Assembly (NCBI RefSeq): GCF_015679185.1
Contig: NZ_CP064939.1
Location: 372,001 to 436,000, forward strand
DNA from: Pedobacter endophyticus
GTDB lineage: Bacteria; Bacteroidota; Bacteroidia; Sphingobacteriales; Sphingobacteriaceae
Reading direction: 5' to 3'
DNA length: 64,000 bases
Shown here: positions 1 to 8,069 of the stretch, one piece after another
Position numbering within the stretch: position 1 is the first letter of the stretch
Layout of the letters: the number at the start of each line of letters is the position of its first letter
Program-made: the position numbers and the translations under genes
Notes under the pieces: generated by a model
The model's database searches: none
What the model was told of the DNA's origin: nothing
The model's input: only the letters and a program-made list of their open reading frames with translations

Positions 1-701
1 CTTGCCATTATCGAAACATTTGCAGCCAGGTTGCCACCTGCACTTTCGCCAACAACTGCAATCTTTGCCGGATCGCCGTTAATACCGGCCGCATTTTTAA
101 CCGTCCATTCGTACGCCGCAAAAGCATCGTTGTGGGCAGTCGGGAATTTATCTTCAGGTCCTAGTCGGTAAGCCACAGAAACAACGATTGCATTTACCTG
201 CTCGGCCAATGCTTGAGCCGATGCATTGTAAACGTCGATATTTGCAATAACAAAACCGCCTCCATGGTAGTAAACAATGATTGGAAAGGGAGCTTTACCC
301 AACTTTGGCGTGTAAATACGCATATGCATTTTGCCGCCGTTAACCGCAATATCCTTGCCCACCGTATCAACCTGAGGCGCAGGCACGGTAATATTGTTTT
401 GTTTCACCAAATCCATAACGGCATCCGTTGGCGTATGATTTTTCCTGGCATCGACAGCGCTTAAGGTCTCAATCGGTTTATCGCCATAACTTGCCAGCTT
501 TTCGATCACAACCTGCATTTCGGGCTTAATTGTTTTGCCCCATTCAGGCGCTGGGCCCGCGGGCTTTAAGGCTACCACTTTCGGTGAATCTGCCATTACA
601 GAATCGGTAGTGCTGGTGCTTTGATCGCCACTGCTGCACGCCGAAACCATTGCCGCCAGTGCACAGCCTGCCGACATCGATTTTAATAAACTGATTTTCA
701 T
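1..701 (-). CDS. alpha/beta hydrolase (HSL-type esterase) lipoprotein, C-terminus beyond window
   Basis: Truncated by the left window edge: about 233 N-terminal residues are visible. The start at 701 opens with a lipoprotein signal (MKISLLKSMSAGC...VSAC, lipobox V-S-A-C near residue 22), then a Ser/Thr-rich linker. The body shows the HGGGF oxyanion-hole motif and, near the edge, GESAGGN, the nucleophile elbow of the hormone-sensitive-lipase family of alpha/beta hydrolases. The catalytic Asp and His would lie outside the window. It probably hydrolyses short-chain esters or acetylated compounds on the outer face of a membrane. The next gene is divergent. Family assignment is firm; substrate is unknown. 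Confidence 0.85.
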   Translation of the reverse strand, partial: MKISLLKSMSAGCALAAMVSACSSGDQSTSTTDSVMADSPKVVALKPAGPAPEWGKTIKPEMQVVIEKLASYGDKPIETLSAVDARKNHTPTDAVMDLVKQNNITVPAPQVDTVGKDIAVNGGKMHMRIYTPKLGKAPFPIIVYYHGGGFVIANIDVYNASAQALAEQVNAIVVSVAYRLGPEDKFPTAHNDAFAAYEWTVKNAAGINGDPAKIAVVGESAGGNLAANVSIMA

Positions 702-840
702 TGCGTTATTCTTTCTAATTAAATGATCATACTATAACACCAATTACAAACAAGTGTTTTTAATCGTTTACAACTGCTTAGAATTTACAGAACATGCAAA
801 CATCTTACTCCTAATCTTGTTCTGTTCTAAAACAATATTT

Positions 841-1209
841 ATGCTGACAGAAATAACGGGTTTACCCGACAACGTTTTTGGCGTACGCGCAACGGGGCAG
901 GTGACCAGCGATGATTTGAAATCTGTTTTATTAACGGGCCTGAAACGTACCGCCGACCGCTTTGGCGAAATCAGGTATTTGCTGGTGCTGGAAACCGATA
1001 TCAAAAACTTTACTACCGGCGCATGGGTTCAGGATGCAAAAGCGGGTTTGCAAAACTTTACAAAATGGAAAAAAATTGCCGTTGTAAGCAACGAAAAATC
1101 AGTAGAATGGTTTTCGGATATTTTTACTGTAGTTACGCCGGGGACGTCGAAAGGATTTAAGCCCGAAGAAATTGAACAGGCAAAGCAATGGTTAAGTGAA
1201 AATGATTAA
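841..1209 (+). CDS. SpoIIAA-like (STAS-fold, DUF3478-type) protein
   Basis: About 122 aa. The sequence (MLTEITGLPDNVFGVRATGQ..., later W-D-A-K and KIAVVSNEKSVEWF) resembles the SpoIIAA-like family, a STAS-related alpha/beta fold whose members are usually stand-alone and of unknown role. I chose the ATG at 841, not the in-frame ATG at 754, because the extra 29 residues are hydrophobic, unlike the family, and come from AT-rich intergenic DNA. It is followed 14 bp later by a small Lys-rich gene, with which it may be cotranscribed. No catalytic residues are evident. Family call by pattern; function not known. Confidence 0.65.
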   Translation: MLTEITGLPDNVFGVRATGQVTSDDLKSVLLTGLKRTADRFGEIRYLLVLETDIKNFTTGAWVQDAKAGLQNFTKWKKIAVVSNEKSVEWFSDIFTVVTPGTSKGFKPEEIEQAKQWLSEND

Positions 1210-1223
1210 TTAATAGGAAGAAC

Positions 1224-1376
1224 ATGAAAAATTCAAAAACACCGGCAGAAAATAGCAAGGCTACTGCCGCAAAAGAACAAAAAGCAAAGGGAGCAGATGA
1301 AAATATAACATCGGCAAAAGATGCAAAAAAAGTTGATGTAGCTAAAGATGATCAGGTAAAACATAAAAAACCCTAA
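1224..1376 (+). CDS. small Lys/Ala-rich hydrophilic protein (50 aa)
   Basis: A 50-codon frame, MKNSKTPAENSK... ending KHKKP, preceded by the purine-rich stretch taggaag about 4 bp before the ATG, which supports translation. Composition is strongly biased: many Lys, Ala, Asp and Glu, no Cys or Trp, no aromatic residues. It is predicted to be disordered. It sits 14 bp after the SpoIIAA-like gene and 18 bp before the MscS gene, so the three may form one transcript. A second small charged gene of similar style lies at 9492. No function is recognised. Confidence 0.55.
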   Translation: MKNSKTPAENSKATAAKEQKAKGADENITSAKDAKKVDVAKDDQVKHKKP

Positions 1377-1394
1377 CTTACCCTTGCCGTTTTT

Positions 1395-2198
1395 ATGAAA
1401 GTAGATGCTGATAACATTAATCGCTTTTATGATAGGTTTTACAGTTGGATTATTAACAAAGGACCAGCTGTATTATTAGGTTTCGCCGTACTATTTTTAG
1501 GGCTATGGCTTATTAAGTTGTTTAGCCGCTGGATGAAGGGCAAAATGGCACGAAAAGCCATCAACCCTTCGCTCGCCCCATTCCTGCTAAGTGTGGTAAT
1601 AATTGCGCTCAGGGTTGTATTGGTATTAACCGTAATGCAAATTATCGGCATACAGCTTACCTTTTTAACCGTATTAATTGGTGGTATTGGCGTTGCAGCG
1701 GGCCTTGCACTTTCGGGTACGCTTCAAAATTTTGCCAGTGGCGTATTAATCTTATTGCTGAAGCCATTTATAGTGGGCGATAACATTATAGCGCAAGGAC
1801 AGGAGGGCACCGTAACATCGATACAGATGTTTTACACCATTGTAAAAACATTTGATAACCGCACGGTGGTAATCCCGAACGGAAAACTATCTAACGAAGT
1901 AATCATTAACATCAGCCGGGAGGGTAGCCGTAGGCTCGATATTGAAATTAAATTTAGCTACGGTATCGAGTATGATCAAATACTCAAAGTATTTAACAAA
2001 ACCGTTGATGATTTTAAGGACTGCCTGAAAACGCCCGAACGCAGAATAGGGGTATCTACCTTAGAAGATAGCGGATACAAGGTAATTATGAATGTTTGGG
2101 TAAACGCCCACGGTTTTACAGATACAAAACTGTCGTTTCAGCAAGAGTTGATGAAAAATTTCAGGACTAATGGGGTAAACCTGCCGGGAATGACTTAA
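1395..2198 (+). CDS. small-conductance mechanosensitive channel, MscS family
   Basis: 267 aa, close to the E. coli MscS length (286). Three hydrophobic segments at about residues 24-44, 62-84 and 88-118; the third is the Gly/Ala-rich pore helix (IGGIGVAAGLALSG), followed by the conserved LLLKPFIVGD transition and a beta domain (TVVIPNGKLSN). MscS channels open under membrane tension and release solutes on osmotic downshock. The gene end overlaps the convergent response-regulator gene by 4 bp. The trehalose genes at 9.8 kb supply a compatible solute, but a link is only inferred. Confident family call. Confidence 0.93.
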   Translation: MKVDADNINRFYDRFYSWIINKGPAVLLGFAVLFLGLWLIKLFSRWMKGKMARKAINPSLAPFLLSVVIIALRVVLVLTVMQIIGIQLTFLTVLIGGIGVAAGLALSGTLQNFASGVLILLLKPFIVGDNIIAQGQEGTVTSIQMFYTIVKTFDNRTVVIPNGKLSNEVIINISREGSRRLDIEIKFSYGIEYDQILKVFNKTVDDFKDCLKTPERRIGVSTLEDSGYKVIMNVWVNAHGFTDTKLSFQQELMKNFRTNGVNLPGMT

Positions 2199-2569
2199 TT
2201 ATCAGCTTTCAGTAACAGATATATTTTATCCATCAACTCATCAATATTAAATGGCTTTGCCATAAACTCATCTGCCGATACGCCATCGAGCGCATAGTTT
2301 GTAGCATTGTATCGTGCAGAAATCATTAACACGGGAATATGGCTGGTTGACGGGTTTTCTTTAAGATCTTTTAAAAGTACCCGCCCGTCAATATCTGGCA
2401 ACATAATGTCCATAATAATAACGTCAGGTCCGAACTCTTGTACATGGTTAATTAAATCGGCGCCTTTATTTAAGCCAGCTACATTGAAAGCCTCGCTTTC
2501 TAAAATAAGGGTAATAACATCTAAGATCGCATGGTTATCTTCTATAACCAGAATGTTTTTCTTTGCCAA
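2195..2569 (-). CDS. single-domain response regulator (CheY-like receiver)
   Basis: 124 aa comprising only a receiver domain: acidic pair E10-D11, phospho-acceptor D54 (IIMDIMLPDIDG), S84 and K105 (MAKPFN). There is no output domain, so it acts by protein contact or in a phosphorelay. The predicted start is TTG at 2569 (MAKKNILVIED), since no ATG lies in the right place and the family begins this way. It is divergent from the phytochrome gene starting at 2714, sharing a 144-bp intergenic region, so it may belong to the same light-signalling circuit (inference). Confidence 0.88.
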   Translation of the reverse strand: MAKKNILVIEDNHAILDVITLILESEAFNVAGLNKGADLINHVQEFGPDVIIMDIMLPDIDGRVLLKDLKENPSTSHIPVLMISARYNATNYALDGVSADEFMAKPFNIDELMDKIYLLLKADN

Positions 2570-2666
2570 GCTTCAGGTAGTGTTTAAATTTATGCAAATA
2601 TAACAGAAAAAATAAATCCTTGAACTGAATATAGCAAATTAGAGTGATTCTAAAACGGGCGTGATA

Positions 2667-2696
2667 TTTGTTAATTAGAAAAATCTGATATTTTTG
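2667..2696 (+). promoter_or_regulatory. Bacteroidota-type promoter of the phytochrome operon
   Basis: TTTG at 2667-2670, an 18-bp spacer and TATTTTTG at 2689-2696 match the Bacteroidota housekeeping consensus (TTTG, about 19 bp, TAnnTTTG). Transcription would begin near 2703, about 11 bp before the ATG at 2714. Confidence 0.65.
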
Positions 2697-2713
2697 TAAG
2701 ATCTTATCTTATT

Positions 2714-4927
2714 ATGACTAAATTTTCCGTTGACTTAACCAATTGCGACAAAGAGCCCATCCATATTCCGGGGAAAGTTCAATCGCACGGTTTCTTAATT
2801 GCCGTTAACAAATCTAGCTTTAACGTTTCTTACGCGAGCGAAAATATAATCAACTTTCTACAGCTTTCGGCAGCAGATGTTTTGGATAAACCTATTGGTG
2901 TGCTGTCCAGCCACATTAACCAACAAGAGCCCGATTTTAATGTTGCCGATCTCCTCAAACTTGGCCTCGTAAAGAAAAGTTTCGATGCCATAAGCCCTTA
3001 TCCGCTGGAAATTAATGGAAACCCGTTTTACTTGATTATCAACGCGTCGCAAAACGACTGGTTGCTCGAGTTTGAGCCCGTTACCTTGCAGTACGATATA
3101 CAGAGTTTGGTTGGCAGGTCTGCTTCATCCATGTTGCAAGGCAAAAACGTATTGGCCTTACTTAAAGGGGCAGCCAAAGAGGTTAAAAACCTGATCAGTT
3201 ACGATCGAATTATGATTTATAAGTTCCAGGATGATGGACACGGGGAGGTAGTGGCCGAAGAAAAGGAACAAAACCTTGAACCATTTTTCGGTCTTCATTA
3301 TCCTGCATCCGACATTCCGAAACAGGCGAGGGAGTTGTATAAATTAAACCTTACCAGGTTAATTGCCGATGTAAATACCGAGGCTTCGCCCATTTTGACT
3401 TTTAAAGAGGATGAGCCGCTGGATTTAACAAGCGGTGGTTTGCGTGCGGTTTCGCCCATCCATATCCAATACCTCAAAAATATGGGTGTTCGCTCTAGCT
3501 TCAGCATTTCGCTGATTGCGAATGGGGAACTTTGGGGGCTAATTGCCTGCCACAATTACAGTCCAAAATTTATCGACTTTAAAGCCAGGGAAGGGGCCAA
3601 GCTCATTGGCGAAATCCTTTCATCGGCACTGGAGTATCGGCAGGCCGAAGAAGATTCTGAAACGGTTGAACTGTTTAAAGATACCGCAAGCGTGCTTTCC
3701 GAGCATTTAAACAGAGATAAATACTTACTCGATGCACTTACAGGCCACAACAGGTCGCTATTAGAGGTAACAAAGGCTGCTGGTGTGGCTATTATTTTTG
3801 AGGGCACTTTGAGAACGATCGGTATCGTACCCGAAGAAAACGACATTTGGGAGCTTGCCGAATGGATAAAGGCCAATAGCGACGAATCGATCTATTACAC
3901 CCATCGGTTATCAGAAATATTCGGTGCAGCGAAAAAATATAAAGAGGTGGCATCGGGCATACTGGCTTGTTCGGTGAGCAAAAACCCTAATGAGCTCATT
4001 ATCTGGTTTAAGCCAGAACAAATTTCAACTGTAAACTGGGCCGGAAACCCCGAAAAACCTATTGCTACGGCAGAAAATGGCCTGCAAAGCCTATCGCCAC
4101 GAAAATCGTTCGAAATCTGGTCTGAGGTGGTAAATAATACCTCTGAAAAATGGTTGCCCGAAGAGATCACATCGGTGCTCCGCATTCGCGAAATTATCGT
4201 TACACACATTAATAAAAAGGCCAACGAAATCAGGCTGCTCAACGAAAAACTACAGGCTGCCTACGAAGAACTCGATACTTTTAGCTACACCATATCGCAC
4301 GATTTACGAACGCCGCTGACCTCGATAAAAACCTATGCCGAATTAATGTTGAAAAATAAAAGCATTGATGAGAACGGAAGGAAGATGTTAAGTCGTATAT
4401 TAACAGGTGCCGATAAAATGAATTTTCTGATTAAGGAAATCCTGCACCTGGCAAGGGTTGGCCGATCGGAAATCAATTTCGAAACCGTTAACATGCAAGC
4501 CTTGTTAAAAGAAATTGAAACCGAGGTGTGGTCGGCTTTTAAAGCAGACAAGGCCGAACTTATTTTAGGCCAATTACCTGATTTGAGGGGGGATAAAACA
4601 ATGATTAACCAGGTATTTACAAACTTGATCAGCAACGCTGTAAAATACTCATCGATGGTTGCAGCGCCCACAATTGAAGTTTCGGCAACGGTTGATGCCG
4701 GTGAAACGGTATATGCCGTAAAAGATAACGGTATGGGAATTGATAATCGTTATTACGACAGGGTTTTTGAGCTTTTTAAGCGGATGGACAATGCAAGAGA
4801 CATTGAAGGAACAGGAGTGGGGCTGGCTATTGTAAAAAGAATTGTAGAAAGGCACAACGGACGAGTATGGTTTGAGAGTAAACTGAACGGTGGATCTACT
4901 TTTTATGTAGCTTTTAAAAACAGATAA
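2714..4927 (+). CDS. bphP: bacteriophytochrome sensor histidine kinase
   Basis: 737 aa with the classic order PAS (about 15-125), GAF (about 145-310), PHY (about 325-500), HisKA and HATPase. Cys11 in LTNCDKEPIHIPG is the biliverdin-attachment cysteine of bacteriophytochromes. The GAF domain has PASDIP at 197-202 and H280; the PHY tongue has WFKPE and WAGNP. H529 in SHDLRTPL is the phospho-acceptor; the ATPase shows NLISNAVKYS, DNGMGID and GTGVGLAIVKR. It senses red/far-red light through biliverdin. The response regulator follows after 2 bp and heme oxygenase 76 bp further on, a complete light-sensing cluster. Confidence 0.95.
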   Translation: MTKFSVDLTNCDKEPIHIPGKVQSHGFLIAVNKSSFNVSYASENIINFLQLSAADVLDKPIGVLSSHINQQEPDFNVADLLKLGLVKKSFDAISPYPLEINGNPFYLIINASQNDWLLEFEPVTLQYDIQSLVGRSASSMLQGKNVLALLKGAAKEVKNLISYDRIMIYKFQDDGHGEVVAEEKEQNLEPFFGLHYPASDIPKQARELYKLNLTRLIADVNTEASPILTFKEDEPLDLTSGGLRAVSPIHIQYLKNMGVRSSFSISLIANGELWGLIACHNYSPKFIDFKAREGAKLIGEILSSALEYRQAEEDSETVELFKDTASVLSEHLNRDKYLLDALTGHNRSLLEVTKAAGVAIIFEGTLRTIGIVPEENDIWELAEWIKANSDESIYYTHRLSEIFGAAKKYKEVASGILACSVSKNPNELIIWFKPEQISTVNWAGNPEKPIATAENGLQSLSPRKSFEIWSEVVNNTSEKWLPEEITSVLRIREIIVTHINKKANEIRLLNEKLQAAYEELDTFSYTISHDLRTPLTSIKTYAELMLKNKSIDENGRKMLSRILTGADKMNFLIKEILHLARVGRSEINFETVNMQALLKEIETEVWSAFKADKAELILGQLPDLRGDKTMINQVFTNLISNAVKYSSMVAAPTIEVSATVDAGETVYAVKDNGMGIDNRYYDRVFELFKRMDNARDIEGTGVGLAIVKRIVERHNGRVWFESKLNGGSTFYVAFKNR

Positions 4928-4929
4928 AA

Positions 4930-5349
4930 ATGAAAACGCCAGATATATTTTACGTAGAAGATGATATAGACTATGCTTTTTTTATGCAGAGTGCTGTACA
5001 AGAGGTGCGACAAACATTAAATTTAACCATTGTAGAAGATGGGAGAGAGGCTTTATTGAAATTGCAAAATTTTGCAGATACCAAAACGAAGCCTAAACTT
5101 ATTTTGCTCGATTTAAACCTGCCGGGTTTATCCGGTCTTGATTTGCTTAAATTTATTAAAGACATTCCCTACTTAAAGGGGATTCCGGTAATCTTATTCT
5201 CCACTTCCGATAACCCTGATGATGTTAAAGCATCGATAGAATTTGGGGCAAATGCCTATTTAACCAAACCGGACGGTTACGATAATCTGGTTAAATGCAT
5301 CCACTCGGTACACGACTTTTGGTTTAACCAGCACTTGCGATTAAATTAA
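4930..5349 (+). CDS. phytochrome-partner response regulator (Rcp1-like receiver)
   Basis: 139 aa, receiver domain only: acidic E10-D11-D12, phospho-acceptor D61 (LILLDLNLPGLSG), a T/S position in LFSTSDNPDD and the KPDGYDNL loop. This slightly long receiver with a C-terminal aromatic tail (DFWFNQ) resembles the Rcp1 class that partners phytochrome kinases. It starts 2 bp after the kinase stop, so it is almost certainly cotranscribed and probably translationally coupled. It lacks an output domain, so the downstream target is not visible here. Confidence 0.9.
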   Translation: MKTPDIFYVEDDIDYAFFMQSAVQEVRQTLNLTIVEDGREALLKLQNFADTKTKPKLILLDLNLPGLSGLDLLKFIKDIPYLKGIPVILFSTSDNPDDVKASIEFGANAYLTKPDGYDNLVKCIHSVHDFWFNQHLRLN

Positions 5350-5367
5350 AAAGTCTCCACATTTTTT

Positions 5368-5398
5368 AAAAATTCGGATTTTTCAATTCGAATTTTTT
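5368..5398 (+). terminator. AT-rich hairpin between response regulator and heme oxygenase
   Basis: Perfect 9-bp arms AAAAATTCG (5368-5376) and CGAATTTTT (5389-5397) run into more T residues. This could be a weak terminator or attenuator that lowers heme oxygenase expression relative to the kinase. AT-rich, so only moderately convincing. Confidence 0.4.
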
Positions 5399-5425
5399 GT
5401 TTTAAACCTAATTAGAAAAATATAC

Positions 5426-6019
5426 ATGATTGCCAATTTACTGAAAACTGCAACGTCCGAGCGCCACAACGAGCTCGAATCGCTAATGTTTGTTAACAAC
5501 ATTATGAACCACACGTTGAGTGTAGCTGATTATAAGAAACTGTTGACCATTAATTATATTATACATCAAAAACTCGAAAATAACCTCGCCAATATGCTCG
5601 ATGCCGATATTGCTGAACGATTGGAAATGAGCGAACGGTTAAAGCTTGGTGCGCTGGAAAAAGACCTCGATTATTGGCAGATTGATACCCTTACTTTGCC
5701 GGAGCTAAACTTTGATTTGTTCATCCCCAAAAAAAATAATGCAGCGGTGCTTGGCGCCCTTTATGTGCTTGAAGGCGCTACATTGGGTGGTAACGTTATA
5801 AAAAAACATATTCTGGCCAATAAAAATTTTGAAGGCCATGAAGCAGGTTTAAACTATTATGGCGTGTATGGCGAAGCGCTTGGAGCCAAATGGAAAACTT
5901 TTGTTTCCCTACTGAATGAAACGGTTACCGAGGCCGATTATGAAGTGTGCATCGACAGTGCAAACCAAACATTTAACAACCTGATCAGCTTGTCAAAGCA
6001 GCTCGCGGAGGCGGTATAA
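5426..6019 (+). CDS. bphO: biliverdin-producing heme oxygenase
   Basis: 197 aa. LLKTATSERHNELE places His14 as the likely proximal heme ligand, and GALYVLEGATLGGNVI is the distal-helix motif of bacterial heme oxygenases (LYVxEGxxLGG). The enzyme opens heme to biliverdin, CO and iron. Biliverdin is the chromophore that the neighbouring bacteriophytochrome binds at Cys11, so the gene completes a self-sufficient photoreceptor cluster. It starts 76 bp after the response regulator, with a weak hairpin in the gap. Confidence 0.9.
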   Translation: MIANLLKTATSERHNELESLMFVNNIMNHTLSVADYKKLLTINYIIHQKLENNLANMLDADIAERLEMSERLKLGALEKDLDYWQIDTLTLPELNFDLFIPKKNNAAVLGALYVLEGATLGGNVIKKHILANKNFEGHEAGLNYYGVYGEALGAKWKTFVSLLNETVTEADYEVCIDSANQTFNNLISLSKQLAEAV

Positions 6020-6193
6020 ATCGTACAAGAAAAAGACAAAAAATTGTCCTATTCTATCGCCAAGGCATTTTTCGAATGTGAAAATGTGCAAAACTTCTTT
6101 CAAATTAATATTTGCTTTCTGTTGTTAATTCAAGGTAAATATGTATTATTGAAAAAAAATAAATTTTTTAAACCTTAAAAACATCAATTAGCG

Positions 6194-6373
6194 ATGGAAA
6201 AATTCTCAAAAGTTAAAGCTGCTGTTGCTGCAATCGAAGCAGATGTAGAAAAATTTTATAACGCTGGCAATGCAGCTGCTGGTACTCGTGTGCGTAAAGC
6301 AATGCAAGATCTTAAAGTTTTAGCACAAGAAATCCGTGCAGAAGTAACTGACAAGAAAAACTCTGGAAAATAA
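6194..6373 (+). CDS. histone H1-like (Hc1 family) DNA-binding protein
   Basis: 59 aa, MEKFSKVKAAVAAIEADVEK... then RVRKAMQDLKVLAQEIR and a Lys-rich end (TDKKNSGK). This matches the short Hc1/histone-H1-like proteins common in Bacteroidota, which are basic, helical and thought to bind DNA. Codon use is very regular (GCT, GCA, AAA, CGT), as expected for a highly expressed gene. It has its own strong terminator immediately downstream, so it is probably monocistronic. Role in nucleoid structure is inferred from the family. Confidence 0.8.
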   Translation: MEKFSKVKAAVAAIEADVEKFYNAGNAAAGTRVRKAMQDLKVLAQEIRAEVTDKKNSGK

Positions 6374-6393
6374 TAATTTCGCGAGTATGAAAC

Positions 6394-6421
6394 AAAAAGG
6401 CCCCGATATCGGGGCCTTTTT
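6394..6421 (+). terminator. Rho-independent terminator of the Hc1-like gene
   Basis: AAAAAGGCCCCGAT pairs with ATCGGGGCCTTTTT: a continuous GC-rich stem with A/T tails, 20 bp after the stop codon. One of the clearest terminators in the window; may act in both directions. Confidence 0.85.
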
Positions 6422-6488
6422 GCTTTATTAAATTGTTGTTAAACACTCAACATGTAGTAAACAATGTAATTTATACTACCAGCAGGCA

Positions 6489-7004
6489 CTAGTCGTTGCC
6501 CTTTGCATACATTTTAAGGTATTTTTTTAGCATTTCTCTGGCCACATGGATGCGGGTTTTTACTGTACCAAGCGGTATACCAAGCTCATCGGCAATTTCG
6601 TGGTATTTAAAGCCCTCAAAATACTTTATAAAGGGAACACTATAACTATCGGGCAGATGATTTAGTGCCTTTTGGATATCATCGACAATCATTTTGCCAA
6701 CGCTTCCGTTGGTTTGAGCGCTCATCATCAAATTCGCCGACGAAATCTCGTCATCTTGTGTAATCAGCGTTTTCGACTTTGCATTTTTGCGATAATTATT
6801 GATGAAAGTGTTTTTCATTATCACAAACAGCCAACCTTTAAAATTGGTGCCTTCTTGAAAATTTTGGTAAAACCTAATTGCTTTTAGCATGGTATCCTGA
6901 ACCAAATCATTTGCATCCTCCACATCTTTGGTAAAATTTAAAGCATGCATTCGAAGCGATAATGAATGGCTGTTAACCATTTTGTTAAATTCAATTTGCG
7001 TCAT
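6489..7004 (-). CDS. ECF-type RNA polymerase sigma factor
   Basis: 171 aa. Region 2 (DANDLVQDTMLKAIRFYQNF, then GWLFVIMKNTFIN) and region 4 (EGFKYHEIADELGIPLGTVK, then TRIHVAREMLKK with its helix-turn-helix) are both intact, and there is no other domain, which defines an ECF (group 4) sigma factor. No anti-sigma gene is adjacent: downstream is the Hc1 terminator and upstream is repeat DNA. This resembles the widespread Bacteroidota ECF sigmas encoded without a partner. Its regulon cannot be told from this sequence. Confidence 0.92.
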   Translation of the reverse strand: MTQIEFNKMVNSHSLSLRMHALNFTKDVEDANDLVQDTMLKAIRFYQNFQEGTNFKGWLFVIMKNTFINNYRKNAKSKTLITQDDEISSANLMMSAQTNGSVGKMIVDDIQKALNHLPDSYSVPFIKYFEGFKYHEIADELGIPLGTVKTRIHVAREMLKKYLKMYAKGND

Positions 7005-7519
7005 GATGTTCTAGGGTTGATGAATCTATGTTTGAACAAATGTTATACCAAACGAAACGTAAACAAGTACACAATTTTGCTACACAACCCTAAACTGTAC
7101 GATTAAAGGGGCTCAGACTGCCTTTATCGGGTAAACCCGCTATCCTGCGGTTTAATTTCGGGTATAAATACATTCAACGTTACGGGACGTTGATTTCCAG
7201 GCGCTTAAAAAAGCGTACACTTATGTCAAATACGCGAAACGATTTCCCCCTCAAAACGCACGCTGGTCGAGATTTGTAGTCTCGTCTTAGCTAATAGATT
7301 GCTTCGGCACGCACGGTCCCAGCCTCGCAATGACGAGTTATTTTAAGCGCTGGTCGAGATTTAACGCTGGTCGAGGTTTGTAACCTCGACCTAAATAGTG
7401 CTGGATTTAAAATCCAAGGCGAAAGAGATCGGGAAGTGGAACGAAGCAATGCCTTTAGTTAGATTGCTTTGGCTCGCAGAGTCCCAGCCTCGCAATGACG
7501 ATCTCTGTCAAAGCGCTGA

Positions 7520-7589
7520 GCGAGGTTTGTAATTTCATCTTCGCTAATAGATTGCTTCGGCTCGCACAATCCCAGCCTCGCAATGACGA
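7520..7589 (+). repeat. 70-bp direct repeat, left copy flanking the 80-aa gene
   Basis: Begins GCGAGGTTTGTAATTTCATC and ends CCTCGCAATGACGA. It matches 8000-8069 at 69 of 70 positions by my reading, exactly 480 bp away. This variant of the array module (with TTTCATCTTCGCTAATAG) occurs only beside the gene at 7727. Confidence 0.85.
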
Positions 7590-7726
7590 ATATACTAAAT
7601 TCTGACCTTCCTGTTTAATACTGGATTTCAAATCCAGCGCCGGAGCAGTCGGGATCGCAAATCCTGAATACAGGAAGTTAAATAGGCGAAACAATTTTCC
7701 TGTTCAAACGCTTTCTTAATTAGAAA

Positions 7727-7969
7727 ATGAGAAGTATGGAAGAATTAATTAATCAGCTTAAAGCATTTTTAGGCGAACGTGCGCAACGCATCGAAGCCAA
7801 AGGTGCGGCAGAGATCGACATTGTGGTAACCGAAGGCTACAAAATCGATCAGCTAGCGCTCGAACTGGAAGAACAAATTATAAATTTGGTAAGCGAAGAT
7901 ACCCTCGCAAAGATCAATCTATTGGATCAAAGCAAAACCGTAATCCGAAGTTTCTCGCTAAATCAATAG
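7727..7969 (+). CDS. hypothetical 80-aa protein inside the repeat array
   Basis: 80 aa, MRSMEELINQLKAFLGERAQ... The reading frame lies in a non-repetitive island between two 70-bp direct repeats. Unlike neighbouring open frames, it has balanced composition, coding-like codon use and an amphipathic helical N-terminal half (residues 4-25), a beta-like middle (IDIVVTEGYKID) and a short C-terminal half (KTVIRSFSL). No motif known to me. The start could also be the ATG at 7736. Because it is enclosed by repeats, it may be a cassette that can be lost by recombination. Function unknown. Confidence 0.6.
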   Translation: MRSMEELINQLKAFLGERAQRIEAKGAAEIDIVVTEGYKIDQLALELEEQIINLVSEDTLAKINLLDQSKTVIRSFSLNQ

Positions 7970-7999
7970 GTGCTTAAGGTTTTCTCATTGGTAACGTAG

Positions 8000-8069
8000 G
8001 CGAGGTTTGTAATTTCATCTTCGCTAATAGATTGCTTCGGCTCGCACAATCCCGGCCTCGCAATGACGA
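8000..8069 (+). repeat. 70-bp direct repeat, right copy flanking the 80-aa gene
   Basis: Near-identical partner of 7520-7589, in the same orientation, starting 30 bp after the stop of the embedded gene. Confidence 0.85.

Noticed and set aside
754-840. Upstream start for the SpoIIAA-like gene
   Set aside because: The added residues are hydrophobic and AT-rich, unlike the family N-terminus.
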